Source: Prorocentrum cordatum
Lineage: Eukaryota; Sar; Dinophyceae; Prorocentrales; Prorocentraceae
Assembly (NCBI GenBank): GCA_963575745.1
Contig: CAUYUJ010002719.1
Span: forward strand, 1-64,000
DNA: 64,000 nucleotides
Direction of reading: 5' to 3'
Of this stretch, positions 32,508-44,384 are shown one piece after another. The translations under genes and the position numbers were made by a program. Position 1 is the first letter of the stretch. Each line of letters starts with the position of its first letter. The notes under the pieces were generated by a model. It searched no databases. It was not told the origin of the DNA and saw only the letters and a list, made by a program, of their open reading frames with translations.

Positions 32508-34584
32508 TTTTCCCAGGCGCCGGCTGTGCGCGCCAAGGGCCGTGGCAGTGGCGGACCCGGCTGCGAGGCCGCCAGAGAGAGCGGTGGACCCGGCTGCGTG
32601 GCCGCCGCAGCAAATGACCACTCATCACATTATTATCATTATCGCGCTCTTGTTATCAAAGCTATGCAAACAGCTTTCGCTGAACTTCGAGCGCGAGGAT
32701 ACATGTGCGATCGTATCACTCACGCAGAGGTTATGACTTACGGGCACACAGTAAATGACCGTGGGTGGCAACGCCCGCTGACTGGCATGTTCGATTGCCT
32801 GGAAAGCGGGCGTATCAACGTATCTCAGTTCATATGACTAAAGCACGGGCTCTACGTATGTCAATAGTACTTGTGGGGCCTCCAGGTGGTTCCTGGAAGC
32901 GAGGTCCCATGCGAGATATTATGGAGGATTTAGGCTTGCAGGCCATGCGTATGCGATGCTGCCACTTCGGTCTAAAGTTTGACCTTTCAAGTAGTTGACC
33001 CAGCGGTTCTTACCTGCAGGCGGCGACCACCTACGCGCGCGTCCCGACCAACTCGTGGAGTGCACATGCCAAACTGCAGGGGGGGCCGCATCGCGTGCTG
33101 AGCGTGAAATAGACCGGCATGGCCAGGGCGCCCAAGAGGCGGAATGGCGCAACCAAGCACTTGCCATCATGACTGCACTGCTAACTGACCAGATAGACTC
33201 GCACAAAACAAAGAGAAATCATACAAGCTCTGTGCACCTCAGCGTCCACGCATGGGGGGACAAAGGAGGTCGAACTTACGGCCAGTCTCCTAAGAATGGC
33301 CCTGAATTTGACCATACCGCGAGACGGGTGACGATGAATATTGGCGACAATACTGGTATACAAGACAGCAAGATTCAAGACCAACCTATCGAGCACAAAT
33401 GTCAACGCACCTTTACCGAATGGTGCGACGAATATTCGTATACGATTGTATTGGGAGCCTCCGGCGCCAGTCCTCGTCGGACACGAGGGCCAGCGACCGC
33501 GCCCGCGGTGGGTTGCGATCGTCGATGACGACCGCCTCCCCCCCCTCGATTAAGCGTGGCCGCGTGCCCCCCCGCATTCCCGAATTTCCGGCGCTTTTTT
33601 CTCCCGACACAGAACAACAGACAGCCTTACCAACGGATGCCCAGATCAAGCAAAAAGAAAACATAACATTCACAAAGAAGCCCGTAATGAGCCACGCAAG
33701 ATACCCAAAGTAGTCGAAGACGGCAACGACGACTGCGGTGAAGACCTGAAGGGTCTCGGATGCGGTGCTTATTACACAGACGCCCCCCTTGATTCCGACG
33801 CCGACAGCGATGACGAGGAGGGGGCCTTCGTTGCGTTACCAGCGGGGTTACCTGCGGATGCACAGGGCGATGTGTTTTTCCATAATCCCAACCTTGCGTC
33901 ACGGACGACACAACGAGGTAGACTTGCTGGAACTATGCGGGGGCAAGTGGGGGGGGGGGGGGGGGGACATCGCAGCTAGGTTTCAGCTGGGAGTTATCCT
34001 CGGGAGAGAAACCTCGACACATGTTCATCTGTTGAGCTTGGAAACAAGGATGTCCAGGACGCAGCGATGCATTACTTAAGTGTGCGTTTCGTCAACGCTG
34101 CTAGATTACAACCCAATTGCAGAACGACTGGACTCCCATCTTACTTCAAGTCTAAAATCAACTATGACACGTGGCATGAGCCCAAGAAAGAAGACCTTCC
34201 ACATATCAAGTTTTGTGGATGGTTTTCCGCGCGTCAAAACGACCTCCGACGTTCTACTTACGAGAACAGACGGTGGGCATTTGGGTGGGCGAAATACCGC
34301 CATGGACACCATTTGCCAAATGCGAGGGCTCTTGCAAAGTCAATATGGACCTATGTACAATGGGTCCCCGTGACGCCCATGGGGTATTAATGCGTAAACC
34401 CATTGAGGTAATGGCCAACCACCGCTTCCTACTTACGCCCTTTGAAAGGAACGGTGCACGGGCCATCATCAACATGCCTCGGCTTGTAACAAAGATTTTT
34501 CCAGGGCTGCACAGCGCGCTCCGAAGATGCAGCCCCTTTTCGTCGACGCAGCTCAAATTGCGCATGATATGTTTCTAGTGAATC

Positions 34585-36066
34585 GTGATCCCTTCCATGA
34601 TCATCCTCAATCATCCTCTGTTCTCGTCACCAACACACGAGGGTTTGACTGGGGTGGCCCAGCTATCCCTCGGCATCCCGGCGGTTCGATCAAGAGACCG
34701 CCCTCGGGATGATGGAGATGTCCTGCACGCGCGGATCACGCTAACATACATGTCCATTTCACATGACAGGGGCCCCAAACCTTGTTGGTGGTACGACGAG
34801 GAGGATCACCACTGGGAGTGTCCAAGCTGCAAGAAGAACTACGGCCAGGTTAAAATTGGTCAAGCACGTATGCTTGGCAAATGCAAGTTTGCCGAACCGT
34901 GGAAGCTGCCCGACGACCTCGGACAGGGGCCTCCTGCTCCTGCCGAACTGGCAGCGCCGCCACTTGCGGCGGCAGCCGCGCCCGAGACACCAGCCGCACC
35001 ACCACTTGCGCGGCTACGGGCGCCGAGACCTGGCTCCAGAGCTGGACCAACAGCCGGCGCAAGCAGCCACGATATTACAGTAGGCAGACATGCTGCTGAG
35101 CCTGCTGCGGGGCAACCTGCCTCAAGCGGAGCCGGTAGCTCGGATGTTCACAGACGACTACCGCAGATCACAGCCAGACGTGGTCGACAGCAGGGACCAG
35201 ATCCACTTCCACCACCACCTGCGGGTAACCCTGCTGCACGTCCACGACCCCCAGACTGGTCAAGGTTCGATGCGCAAATCAGTCTACATAACCTACGAAG
35301 CCTTGACCCAAGCGTGGTAACACGCGAGTTGCGGGAACTACACTTGCAGTGGTTCCACGCCAAAGAGCCTAAGACACGACTCATCTTAACCAAGGTTGGT
35401 CTGGACAACGTCTGGCTTAATTTGATCAAGGGTGTCTGTGACGCGTGTCGGGAGCGCAGGGCATATAACAAGCCAGGGCATGCTGTTATGCCATCAAGTG
35501 CGCTACCTGGCAAGTTCAATGAGGAAGTTGAACGCGACTTAATGTTCTACAAACAGGAACACCGGATATTTCAGATCATTGATCGTTGCGTTCGATGCGC
35601 CACTGGAGTTGGGACGCCAGATAAAACAATCACCAGAATCTTAGATGCGCATCATCAGTGCTGGATGGAAATCGGACCTGCCAAGGTACTCTACACCGAC
35701 GGGGAGGGCGCCCTTGACAACGACGCCGCTAAGACAGTCCTTAAGGCAAAGGACACTGAGCTGAGGATTCGCGCGCGCGGAAAACACGCTACGACACTTG
35801 AAGCCAGAAGTGGCACATTACGCCACTTACTTCACGTCATGGAAACTAAACCCAAAAGGTTAGACATACTTCTTTTTTCCACACGACTCCTGCATGAAGC
35901 CTTGTTTGCCGCCAGTGCGTTCACTTTTTACAGCGAGGTGTCTCCATGCAACGCCCTGTTTGGACGGCAACCAGCAATGCTGTCCGACCTGCCTGTTCTG
36001 GATCATGAACAGCAGACAGAGACATCCGACCACTCGAGAACGGGCGATCCGCCGGGCATGCATTGA
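34585..36066 (+). pseudogene. Element A integrase
   Basis: An open frame of 493 codons. It starts with a Cys/Trp segment (PCWWYDEEDHHWECPSCKKN) that may bind zinc, then a Pro/Ala linker with AGQPA, then an integrase. The HHCC finger is seen as HLQWFH followed by CDAC, and the DDE triad as the Asp in VERDLMFY, the Asp in LYTDGEGA and the Glu in TTLEARSG. SPCNALFGRQPAML near the end is the conserved post-core motif. Integrases insert the cDNA into chromosomes. All catalytic residues appear present although the element as a whole is broken. Confidence 0.75.
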
Positions 36067-37330
36067 GGCTATCACGCAAGCTACTGCAGTAGCCAAAACC
36101 AATCGTGCACTGCGTACTAAGACAACGATCACTGGTCAGCACTACTATGATGAAGGAGATTTGTCGACTATCATCGTTCCGCGACTACGAAGGACCGCTG
36201 GGGAGGCTGGAATTGCCCTTTCCCGGTCGTGCGGAGCGACCCCGACAGGGGCCAAGTTATTATCCGAGTGGGGAACCGCGATGCACAGTTCAATACGGCG
36301 ACGCACGACATTCACTATGCATCGGAGCGTCGATCGCCCGAAAGATTGGCTCGGACAACGCTGCGCTACGGACGGTGTCGACGTTCGTCGCCAGTCTAAC
36401 TGCGAGGCGACCTGCTGTGACATCTGGCTACGTCCCGCCCAAGAGGGAACGCTTCAGATGACGAGCGCGAGCCGACTATCTCCTAATGCACACCTGGCCC
36501 TCCAATTCTTTATCCGGAACTTCTTTCGCATCGAGAACGTAGTTTCTGTCGTGTTAGCTAAGAGCATCCACAAGCTACCTCCGGTGGCTTATGGTGACAG
36601 CTGTACGTTGGCGCGCTATGATAACGACGTGAAACCAGGCTTCCACTACTATGAAGCCGAAGGCACTGCCCTGAATGTAAATGATATAGCCGGATCAGCA
36701 CATTCGACTATCATACAATGCCTAAAGTGCATTAAACCTCAAGCGGGCCCCGACCAAAACATGGCGAAGTTTGTAGAACTGGCAGACGCGCCGACACAAG
36801 ACAACAGCGCCAGACTCCAGATCTCGAACCGCCACAGGAGGACGGACGGCTGCCTACGATTTAGGAGGACTCGAATGCGGACTTTGAGGCACATATCATG
36901 GAAGTGCGGTACACAGAATAATAACAGGAAGAAAAAGGAAATATAGGAGGCAACTCCATCCGATGACATTTACACAGTACCCACGCATATGATCGCTCAC
37001 AACAGCGCGCTAGCCACGGTGGCTGAAGAACAGCGGGGGGCGCCTGCATGCGCGGGGTTACCCGCGCGACGCGGGGACATATCACGTCCCATTATGTTCC
37101 ATGGACGAAGACCATGCTTACGGATTGGACGCGGACGAAAATGGTCAATCCAGAGAGAGAGAGAGAGCTCTGCTTTACTGCAGACATGTCAACAGGCACT
37201 CCTTATCCGAACAACAACATAGGGTATTCGACTTCGACCGTGCGACCACCATGCGAGTATCTGTGACCGCCGCCGCAAAGCGCTCTGCGGCCGTCCATGG
37301 AGACGACCTCCTCACAAAGGCAGATATTCA
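36056..37330 (+). pseudogene. Element A pol segment between integrase and RT
   Basis: Overlapping frames (best 35894-36946 and 36105-36461) carry protein-like stretches such as NAHLALQFFIRNFFRIENVV and YGDSCTLARYDNDV but switch frame several times. A further AGLPA motif lies at 37052. I take this as the decayed pol linker; no enzymatic motif is seen. Confidence 0.45.
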
Positions 37331-37403
37331 GGCGACTCCAGTCAAGGTGTGAAAAGCCTTATATACAGAACGCAAGACATGGTTTGACAACCAGTGCTTC
37401 AAT

Positions 37404-38066
37404 ATGCAAGTTGTATCGAAGGCGACAAATATAATGACTTTGAGATACGCATATAAGTGGAAGTTCGTAAAGAACGAAATTGACGAGATGGAGCGGACCA
37501 CTAGACTGCGCCCGGTACTTCGGGGTTCCATCGACCTCGAGGCCTTCGACGTGGAAACCTTCTCAGGGACGGCGCGGCGGTCAAGTCAGATACTGCTCGC
37601 AGGCGCGGCAGCGTGCAAGAAGCAATGGATCACTGCCTTCCTTGCTATCAACAGGGCTTTCCTGAACGGACTCACCTATCAGGAACTTGCTGAGGCAGCC
37701 GGTGGAAAAGACCGCGTGGCGCGCTTTGCACCGCCGCCTGGATCAGCATCGGCGCTTCGATCCCTCCCGGGATTCGAGCACTACGATGAGTCGAAGCACT
37801 GCTTGCAGCGCCTCATGCCAGGTACTGGCACCAAGGATGCACCCAGATCCCTCTCACTGAAGCTCAGAAAGTCCACGAGAGGGTTCGGTCTCAGACCTGC
37901 GTCTTACGACGAGGAGTTCGAGACCAGCAGCGACCTTCTCACAGCCAAGCATGTTGATGATATTGATATGGCCGGAACTGAGGACACCGTCGACAGGCGC
38001 GTCAAGTGCGTCGATGATACGTTTGGTAAATGTAAACTCAACATACAGATACCAAGTGTGCTGTGA
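37404..38066 (+). pseudogene. Element A reverse transcriptase
   Basis: The frame reads as a copia RT: RYAYKWKFVKNEIDEMERT, then LRPVLRGSIDLEAFDVE, then AFLAINRAFLNGL, then GTKDAPRSLSLKL, then LTAKHVDDIDMAG. The last holds the VDD active-site pair. In the motif FLAINRAFL the first catalytic Asp (seen as ADVKNAF in element C) is Ala, so the enzyme should be inactive even without the frameshifts. It copies element RNA into DNA when intact. Confidence 0.75.
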
Positions 38067-38178
38067 GGTATACCTAGGATGGGGACGGCAACGTTACACC
38101 TGATCCAGATGAAGACAACAAATCCGTCCGATACAACATCCTGAACTCACAGGCGCAGACGCTGACGCCAAAGCATCA

Positions 38179-38965
38179 ATGATGGTCACTGGCATGTTTG
38201 TCAGCCTCAGAGGCGCGTTGGCTCACGAAATAAAAACACAGGTGTGGTTGATGGTATATGTTGTTTTTCTACCACGTGTCCAAGAGCCGACCAACATACA
38301 AGTGCGACGACTGAGCGCGACTACCAGGAAGTTGCAGGCCTGCCCTCAGAAGATCATCCATCGATCGATGATCCCAACGGGCGATTTTGACTTGCACAGC
38401 GGCTCCGGCGATCGACGCCTGAGTGGAGATGTTGATGACGAGGTCAAAGGCTATGGTATCCGCGGGGCAAACCTGCTACGGCGTGGAAGCACGCCAACTG
38501 GCACGCCTGTCGTCGATCTGATCGATGCGCGCTGCAAGTCTCACCGCTTGCAGGTCCGCTCAAGCTACTCAGCAGAAACACGGGCAGCAGCCCGCAGCTT
38601 GAAGGACTGCTATACCACGATCGTCACTCTGCACGAACTTCACGCAGGGCCACTGACACCCACTCAGTTTGAAGGATATGCTAGAGATGGGCTGCCTGAG
38701 CGTTAAGGTTACTTGACCATAGATGCTGAATATGTCTTCAAGTCCTTGTCTAGAAAAAGACCGGAGGAGGCCGACCGAGTGTATTCTTCTGTGACACATC
38801 AGTGAGATACGACTGATGATGGGACGAGGTATCGTGCATAGTACACAGTGGTATGGCACTCGCGACATGAACGCGGACGCTCACACCAAAGAGGGCATTG
38901 ACAGACATGCTCCTACAGGTCATGGGAGGAACGCAATCCTTCAAGCATGATTTAAAACGTCACTA
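38179..38965 (+). pseudogene. Element A RNase H region
   Basis: The frame 38179-38706 includes GYGIRGANLLRRGSTPTG, then RSSYSAETRAAARSL, whose Glu is in the usual copia RNase H position, then VTLHELHAGPLTPTQFEG. After a stop, another frame (about 38820-38905) gives TQWYGTRDMNADAHTKEGID, the terminal copia motif (DMNAD-HTK). RNase H removes the RNA strand during reverse transcription. Confidence 0.65.
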
Positions 38966-39180
38966 TCCGTTTCGGGCTGGCCAGACAACGTCGCGCGCGG
39001 CCGGGGCACTCGCTTGCAGATCGATCTGCTCGCAAGGCAACTTGCGTGCAAGGGCGCTCGCGCGCGGGTTCATCTTCCTTTTGTGCCTGGCTTTTTGTTG
39101 TTGTGTTTTTTACGTGTAGTGTTTACTGCATAGCGGGCGGCGGACTCACGCTTCGCCCCCCCCCCCCCCCCCCCCCCTCG

Positions 39181-39452
39181 ACACTGAAGGGGGCCGGGGC
39201 AAAGGCGAGAGATGGCGAGCGTTTGTCCGCGGCCGTTTGTGCTCGAGCGGCCGGCCGCCGAGATGTGATTGCGCCTCCTCGCGAGGCAAATTTCTTACAA
39301 TCGAGACCGAAACCATCTTCCCTTGAGATGGCCCGTCGCTCCCGCGACGACCTCCTACTCCTGGGACTACCGTTGCCGCGGTGCACCAGAGTTGGACATG
39401 GGCTTCGCCTTAGGCGAAGCTGACGGTTGGGCCCCCCGACCCCCTTCAAACT
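39181..39452 (+). repeat. Element A 3' LTR
   Basis: 272 bp, matching 23660-23931; most differences are transitions. It follows a C homopolymer and is followed by AATCG and the resumed satellite. Confidence 0.8.
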
Positions 39453-40706
39453 AATCGAGCTTCCCCGGAGCAGCAACGTCGAGCCTTTCCGGATCAGTTA
39501 AATCTAACCCCCAGCCTAGAGCAGGCAAATCGAACCTGTGGGGCGGTCCAGAGCGGCTGAGTCGAGTCGAGCCTCCCCTGAGCAGTTAAATCGAACTCCC
39601 GGAGCGGCCCAGAGCACTTGCATCGAGCTTCTTTGGAGCAGCGAAATCGAGCCTCTCGGGGGCAGTTAACTCGAACCCCCGGAACGACCCAGAGCAGTTC
39701 AATCGACCCCCCGGGGCGATCCAGAGAAGGTAAATCGAACTTCCAATCGCGCCTCCCCGAAGCAGTTACGTCGAACTCCCGGACGGCGCAGATCGAACCC
39801 CTGGAGCGGCCCAGGCCCCAGGGCAGCTGAGTCGAGCTTACTTGGAAAAATGGATCCGAGCCTCCCCGGAGCGGCCCAGAGCAGTGAGATCGAGCCCTCG
39901 GAGCGGCCCAGAGAGGTTAAATCGCCCCCCTGGAGCAGCCCAGAGCAGCGAAATCGAATCTCACCAGAGCAGCAAGATCGAATTCCCGAAGCGGCCCTGA
40001 GCAACTCGATCGAGACCCCGGAGCGGCCCAGAACAGTTAAATCGAGCCCCCGGGGCGGCCAAGAAGCCGAACATCCGGAGCGGCCGAGAGCAGTTAAACG
40101 AGTTCCCTGGAGCAGTTAAGTCGAGCCTCACCGGAGCAGCTAGTTCGAGCCGCCCCGGAGCAGTTAAAGCGAGCGTCCTTGGAGCAGTTCAATCAAGCCT
40201 CTCTAGGGCAGTTCAATCGAGCCTCCCCGGAGGGGCCAGTTGAATCGAGCCCAGTTGTAGCAGTTCATTCGAGCATCCTTGGAGCAGTTGAATGAAGCTC
40301 CCAGAGCAGTTCAATCTAGCTTGAAGCAGCTAGATCGAATCCCGGAGCAGTTAAATCGAGCCCCCCGAGCGGCCGAGAGCAGTTAAATCAAGTTCCCGTG
40401 GAGCAGTTAAGCTGAGCTTCCCCAGAGCAGTTAAATCGAGCTTCACCAGAGTCGTTAAGTGGAACCCCGTGAAGCAGTCAAGGGGAACCCCATGAGCGGC
40501 CCAGAGCAGTAAAACCCATCCTCCCCAGAGGCTGGAGCGGCCCATAGCACTTCGATTGAGCTTCCTCTGAGCGGCGAAATCAAGCTTCCCCGCGGCAGTT
40601 AAACCGAATTCCCGCAGCGGTGAAATCGAGCGTCCCAAGGCAGTTAAATCGAGCCTCACCGGAGCCGCTAGATCGAAGCACCCTTGGAGCAGTTTAATCG
40701 AGCCTC
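39453..40706. repeat. Satellite array, middle part
   Basis: About 1.25 kb of the alternating 24-bp and 32-bp units (AGCAGTTAAATCGAGC core; CCGGAGCGGCCCAGAGC core). Bounded on the left by element A and on the right by element B. Confidence 0.85.
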
Positions 40707-40908
40707 TGTTGTCGCACGTTTGTGCTACTCCCCATCTGATGAGTCCCCATGGTTGTTGCGCGTTGTGCATTTGCCGCCACTGCGGTGGCTCAAGCACGCG
40801 CGCGTATAATTGCCGTAAAAGTTGCTGCGCCCCTCCCCTCCGCACCCCTCACGCCCCTGCCCCCATCGCAACGGCAGATATTTCTGCAGTGCTGACGCGC
40901 TGCGAGCA
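40707..40908 (+). repeat. Element B 5' LTR
   Basis: 202 bp; shares with 49999-50197 the blocks TGTTGTCGC, CCATGG, TGCCGTAAAA, GCTGCGCCCCT and GCTGCGA. It contains TGGCTCAAG (40786-40794), matching the 3' end of the dinoflagellate spliced leader, but the rest of that alignment is poor. Confidence 0.75.
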
Positions 40909-40909
40909 A

Positions 40910-40921
40910 TGGTAGCAGAGC
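40910..40921 (+). other. Element B primer binding site
   Basis: TGGTAGCAGAGC, one base away from the sites of A and C (CAG in place of CGG), one base after the LTR. It is the complement of a tRNA 3' end GCTCTGCTACCA. Confidence 0.75.
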
Positions 40922-40949
40922 GCCCACGGTCGAGAACGACCCGGGACAG

Positions 40950-43060
40950 ATGGGAGACGCAGCGGGGAGAAGCGCAGAGGAGGAGGAGGCGACAGCCCCG
41001 GCCACGGCCAGCGCTCCCCCGCACGGGGGAGACGCTGGCCCAGCGCCCCTGCCAGAGCAAGAAGAGTCATGCGAGGCCGTCCAGTCGGGGGACTGGGGTC
41101 GTTGGAGTCGAGAGTCTTGGACGACGCGGTGGAGAGGCTGGAGCTGGCGTCGAGATCCGTGGACCGATACAGATTCTTGGTCTCGAGCATGGGCGACGGC
41201 CGGCGCAGCCGCCTGCACCGGGGCGGTCCTGCGGCAGGGCGGCGAGGCGACGAGGGCGAGGGCCAGCAAGGCCCCAGCCGCCCCGCCTCCGCCGAGGCGG
41301 CGCGCGGCCCAGGCCGCAGCGCCGGGGGCGAGGCCGTTTTGGCTCCGCCCCGGGCGGCGCCCGCGGCAGGCCCCGCTCAGGCCTGCCGGCCGCCGCCTCC
41401 GCGGGGGTCTCAGTCGCCCGGCGCCCGCCCGAGTCCGCGGCGAACGCCTGGTCGCCCGCCGCCCCGCGCCAGCGAGGAGATGGCCGAGGGCCGCAGCAAG
41501 GGCAGGGATTCGATCGCCTTGATGCATGGATTCTAAGCATCGAGACGTGGTCGACTTGGACATTGCTTCCCGAGGCCCAGGCTGGACGCGCGGTGGATGA
41601 GCCCCCAGTGGAGTTGCAGGAGAAGTTGATGTGTATCCAAGAAGAACTGGACGCCCCTGGCGGCTGGAGGTTTTGATCAGACACATCGAGCAGTCTCGCG
41701 GAGTTCGAGACGACGACAAGCCCGAGCAGGCCTTTGACAACGTGCTGTGCAATTCGGAGATTTGGAACGGCGAGACCCCGCCCCCCCCCTTCATACTTCG
41801 TCGAGAGATGGAAGTGCGCGAAGCCAAGAAGCACGGCCTGGACCCACTTGAGATAGTGCAGGTGGACCAACTCAAGTCAGGGCCCCGCCTCAATGAGCAG
41901 AACGTGACCAACCTGCCGTGGATCTTTCAGGTCAGCGACGACCTCGAGTCAGCGAAGAGAGCCATGATGAAGATGAACGCGAGGCGGAAGATCAACAGCT
42001 CGACCAGACGCCCAGGAAATAGTTTCGCGGGCATCGAATGGGACAACGAGCATGGGACTCGAGAGGGCGACGATCCCGCGGATCTAGGCCTCCCCGAGTT
42101 TCGGGGGGACACCGTCCTGGACGACGCCGACGTCGACGCAGCGCGCGCCCCCGTGGAAGGGGCAGGAGCTCGACGAGGAGCAGCTGGCGAACGCGGCGGC
42201 GGCAGTCATGGACGAGGAGCGAGAGATGGAAGGCAGGCCCGGGAAGTGGGCCGAAGCCAAGGATCTAAAAGAGGTGACGGCGAGAGACAGCGAGCTCTCC
42301 GACAGCAAACGCGCCGGGAAGAAGACGCCCCTTCGAGTTGCATTCGGCAAGCAGAAGCCGAACGTCGACAAGCTCAATGCCCGCGCCAACAGTGCGAACT
42401 TTGGGCACCGAGGGCACCGGCGACGTGAACGCACCAATCCTTTTCGCCCGAAGCCGAAGGGGGGCGCTCGAGACAATGCGAAGACGCGTTGTATGCGTCC
42501 ATGACGGAGGGGAATTTGGCGGCGACATGGCTGACTCTCGGAGGTGAAATTCCTCAAAAAATCTGCCAGAACGTCTCGGGATCGCGAAGCAGCTGGCTGG
42601 TCGACGAGAAGGAGCTCCAGGGGCCGTCTGGCATGATCGACGCCGCTGCCGGACATGCGCTGGCGGGTTACAAGAGTCTCGAGCAGCTGGTGAATCCCCG
42701 CGGTCGAAAATGGCGGAAAGTGCCACGCCGTTGGAGCGCGCGGGCCCGGCAGGCTCGCGGCGCAGGAGGCGGCGTAGACATCGCCGGGGGGGCCCTCGTC
42801 CCGTTCGCCGCGATTCCCGGGGCGAGTTCGCTGATATCGTTCAAAGTCGTCTCCGGAGAGATCCCGCCAAAGCAGCCCGTCAAGTGGCTCCAGAGGGTGA
42901 ACGCCTTGATTGACCTGGCGCAGGGCCTGATCGCGCTGGCCAGAACGACCCTGCCCATGCGCCGTGAGAGCTCGGGGCACCGCGGCATGAGCCTGCTCGG
43001 CGCCCTGCCCCCGCAGCGCCTCGAGGCGGCCCCTGCGGCCGCCGAGGACTGGCCCGGGTC
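40950..43060 (+). pseudogene. Element B gag-protease remnant
   Basis: Several frames must be joined. The frame 41631-42120 gives a Gag-like stretch (LPWIFQVSDDLESAKRAMMK, then SFAGIEWDNEHGTREGDD). The sense continues in another frame at 42150-42430 with charged helical sequence (DEEREMEGRPGKWAEAKDLK) and GKQKPNVDKLNARANSANF. From about 42480 the frame MTEGNLAATWLTLGGEIPQK leads to GMIDAAAGHALAGYKSLEQL, which I take as the decayed protease region. No intact zinc knuckle was found. Confidence 0.5.
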
Positions 43061-43829
43061 ATAGGCCAAGGATTTTTGCGCCCGCGCCGCTCCCCACCCA
43101 TCCTCGGCCTCCCTCCCGGCGCCCAAAGTCGTAGGATTCGTTGGCTGCGCAGGAGCGGTAGAAGTCTCGGCCGATCGAGGCAACGTCACGGGCCCTGGGT
43201 TCTCGGGGATAAGCGGGGGCAAGGTCCCTGGCGGAGACGCCCGGAACTCGGAGCGAGGCTCGAGCCCTCGGGGAGACCCTTCAGGGCATGGGCAGCATGT
43301 GGTGGAGGACGCCGACGAAGTGACCCAGAAGCTAGGCAAGAAGAGTCGCGCCCGGTAGCCGCGGCCAGCCCAGTCTGCTCAGGAGGGCCCTTCAGGACAG
43401 AGGAGGCTGGTGGCGGAGGAAGCAGGAGAGGCGGCCCAGGATGCAAGCCAGGAGAGTTGCTCTACGGCCGAAAAAGATTGGGACAGCGCGAAGGAGGCCC
43501 ACTCGCCCGCAGCTTTCGAGCTCGAGATCAACGACGGCACTCCCGGCACAGTGGCTACTCAGGCCTGCGGGCCGCTACGCGTTTCAGATCAGTTCCTGTC
43601 CGATATTTTCGTCGGGCTCAGCGGCTGCCTCGAACGAGCGGGCGAGGGGCCCTCCGCGCACGTCGCCGATCAAGCAGAAGCCCAGGACCCATCGGCTCAG
43701 AGGTTTCCAGCGACTCTGGCGAGGGAGGCTCGAGCGCTGCAGGCGCGCCAGCGAGTTAGCGAGAAGATGGCCCACGTGAGCTCACCAGATCGGGGGGGCG
43801 ATTGGCGCGAGGGCGGACAACTGCGACGC

Positions 43830-44384
43830 GGACCCATGAGATAGATCAGAAGGAGTACGACGCCGGCAAGATCAAGCTGCCTGGCACGCTTCCTGCGCGG
43901 CATCGCGTCGTGAGCCGGCTGCTCTACAACGCTGCGATCAAGATGGCCACGGTGACAGTCGAGCAGCTCTGCGGCGAGCCGGCGCTTCAGGAGGCTCCGG
44001 AGTGCGATCGTATTTCTTGGGCGAGGCGCAAGGGGGCCAACCAGTTCGCGAAGCACGAGCGCTGCAGGAAGTGCCAGACGAGGCGGTGGATCGATAGGGC
44101 GGTCTCGCCAGGAGCAAACCGAGCTGGCGGATCGGGCCCAGCAGCGCCGCCTCGACCTAGGCAATCGGGGCGACGCAAGGACGCAGGCTACGCCGCTGAC
44201 GGTCAAGTCCCAGCTGGCTTACCGCGAGAAGATGAGCGAGACGCCCCAGAAGGCGGGGGGCGAGAAGGTCGAGGAAGCTTCGGGGGCGGTGGGGAACTCC
44301 GAGATCGCCCGGGCCCTGCAGGAGCAGCGCAAGATGCTCGAGCAGATGGCGGAGGCCGCGAAGATGCTCGCGCAACGCGGCTGA
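43830..44384 (+). pseudogene. Element B zinc-ribbon and coiled-coil segment
   Basis: One frame gives ECDRISWARRKGANQFAKHE then RCRKCQTRR (about 43998-44085): a Cys, a GANQ motif and a C-X2-C pair. This parallels the C-P-H, GNQW and CTVC layout of the second frame of element C. A different frame (about 44217-44384) then gives a helical, Glu/Gln-rich end (ALQEQRKMLEQMAEAAKMLA) closed by a TGA. The same order, zinc ribbon then helices, occurs in the middle of element C. Function unknown. Confidence 0.5.

Larger units (their letters stand above)
25015..37065 (+). repeat. About 24 dispersed 14-bp hairpin units encoding AGxPA (element A)
   Basis: Units of the form GCRGG-NNNN-CCYGC start at 25015, 25186, 25902, 25971, 27391, 27957, 29233, 29557, 30216, 30243, 30772, 30874, 30901, 31983, 32007, 32274, 32298, 33842, 35107, 35221 and 37052, with one-mismatch versions at 28760, 29052 and 29383. 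The most common loop is GCAA, a GNRA tetraloop. Those checked translate in frame as A-G-x-P-A. They often come in pairs 20-30 bp apart. Confidence 0.7.
23660..39452 (+). mobile_element. Element A: giant (~15.8 kb) degenerate Ty1/copia retrotransposon
   Basis: Direct repeats of 272 bp flank the element, AATCG lies on both outer sides (23655-23659 and 39453-39457), and a primer binding site follows the left repeat. Order inside is zinc knuckle, linker with AGxPA motifs, RING-like finger, aspartic protease, integrase, RT and RNase H; integrase before RT is diagnostic for Ty1/copia. The coding parts lie in several frames with stops. My hand alignment gives about 44 differences in 272 positions between the LTRs, so insertion is old. 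The length is well above a usual 5-10 kb copia element. A 22-base C run (39156-39177) sits where a polypurine tract is expected. Confidence 0.85.

Noticed and set aside
40773-40794. Spliced-leader-like match in the element B 5' LTR
   Set aside because: Only the last nine bases (TGGCTCAAG) and the first few match, and the 3' LTR copy does not keep them. Too weak to count as independent support.
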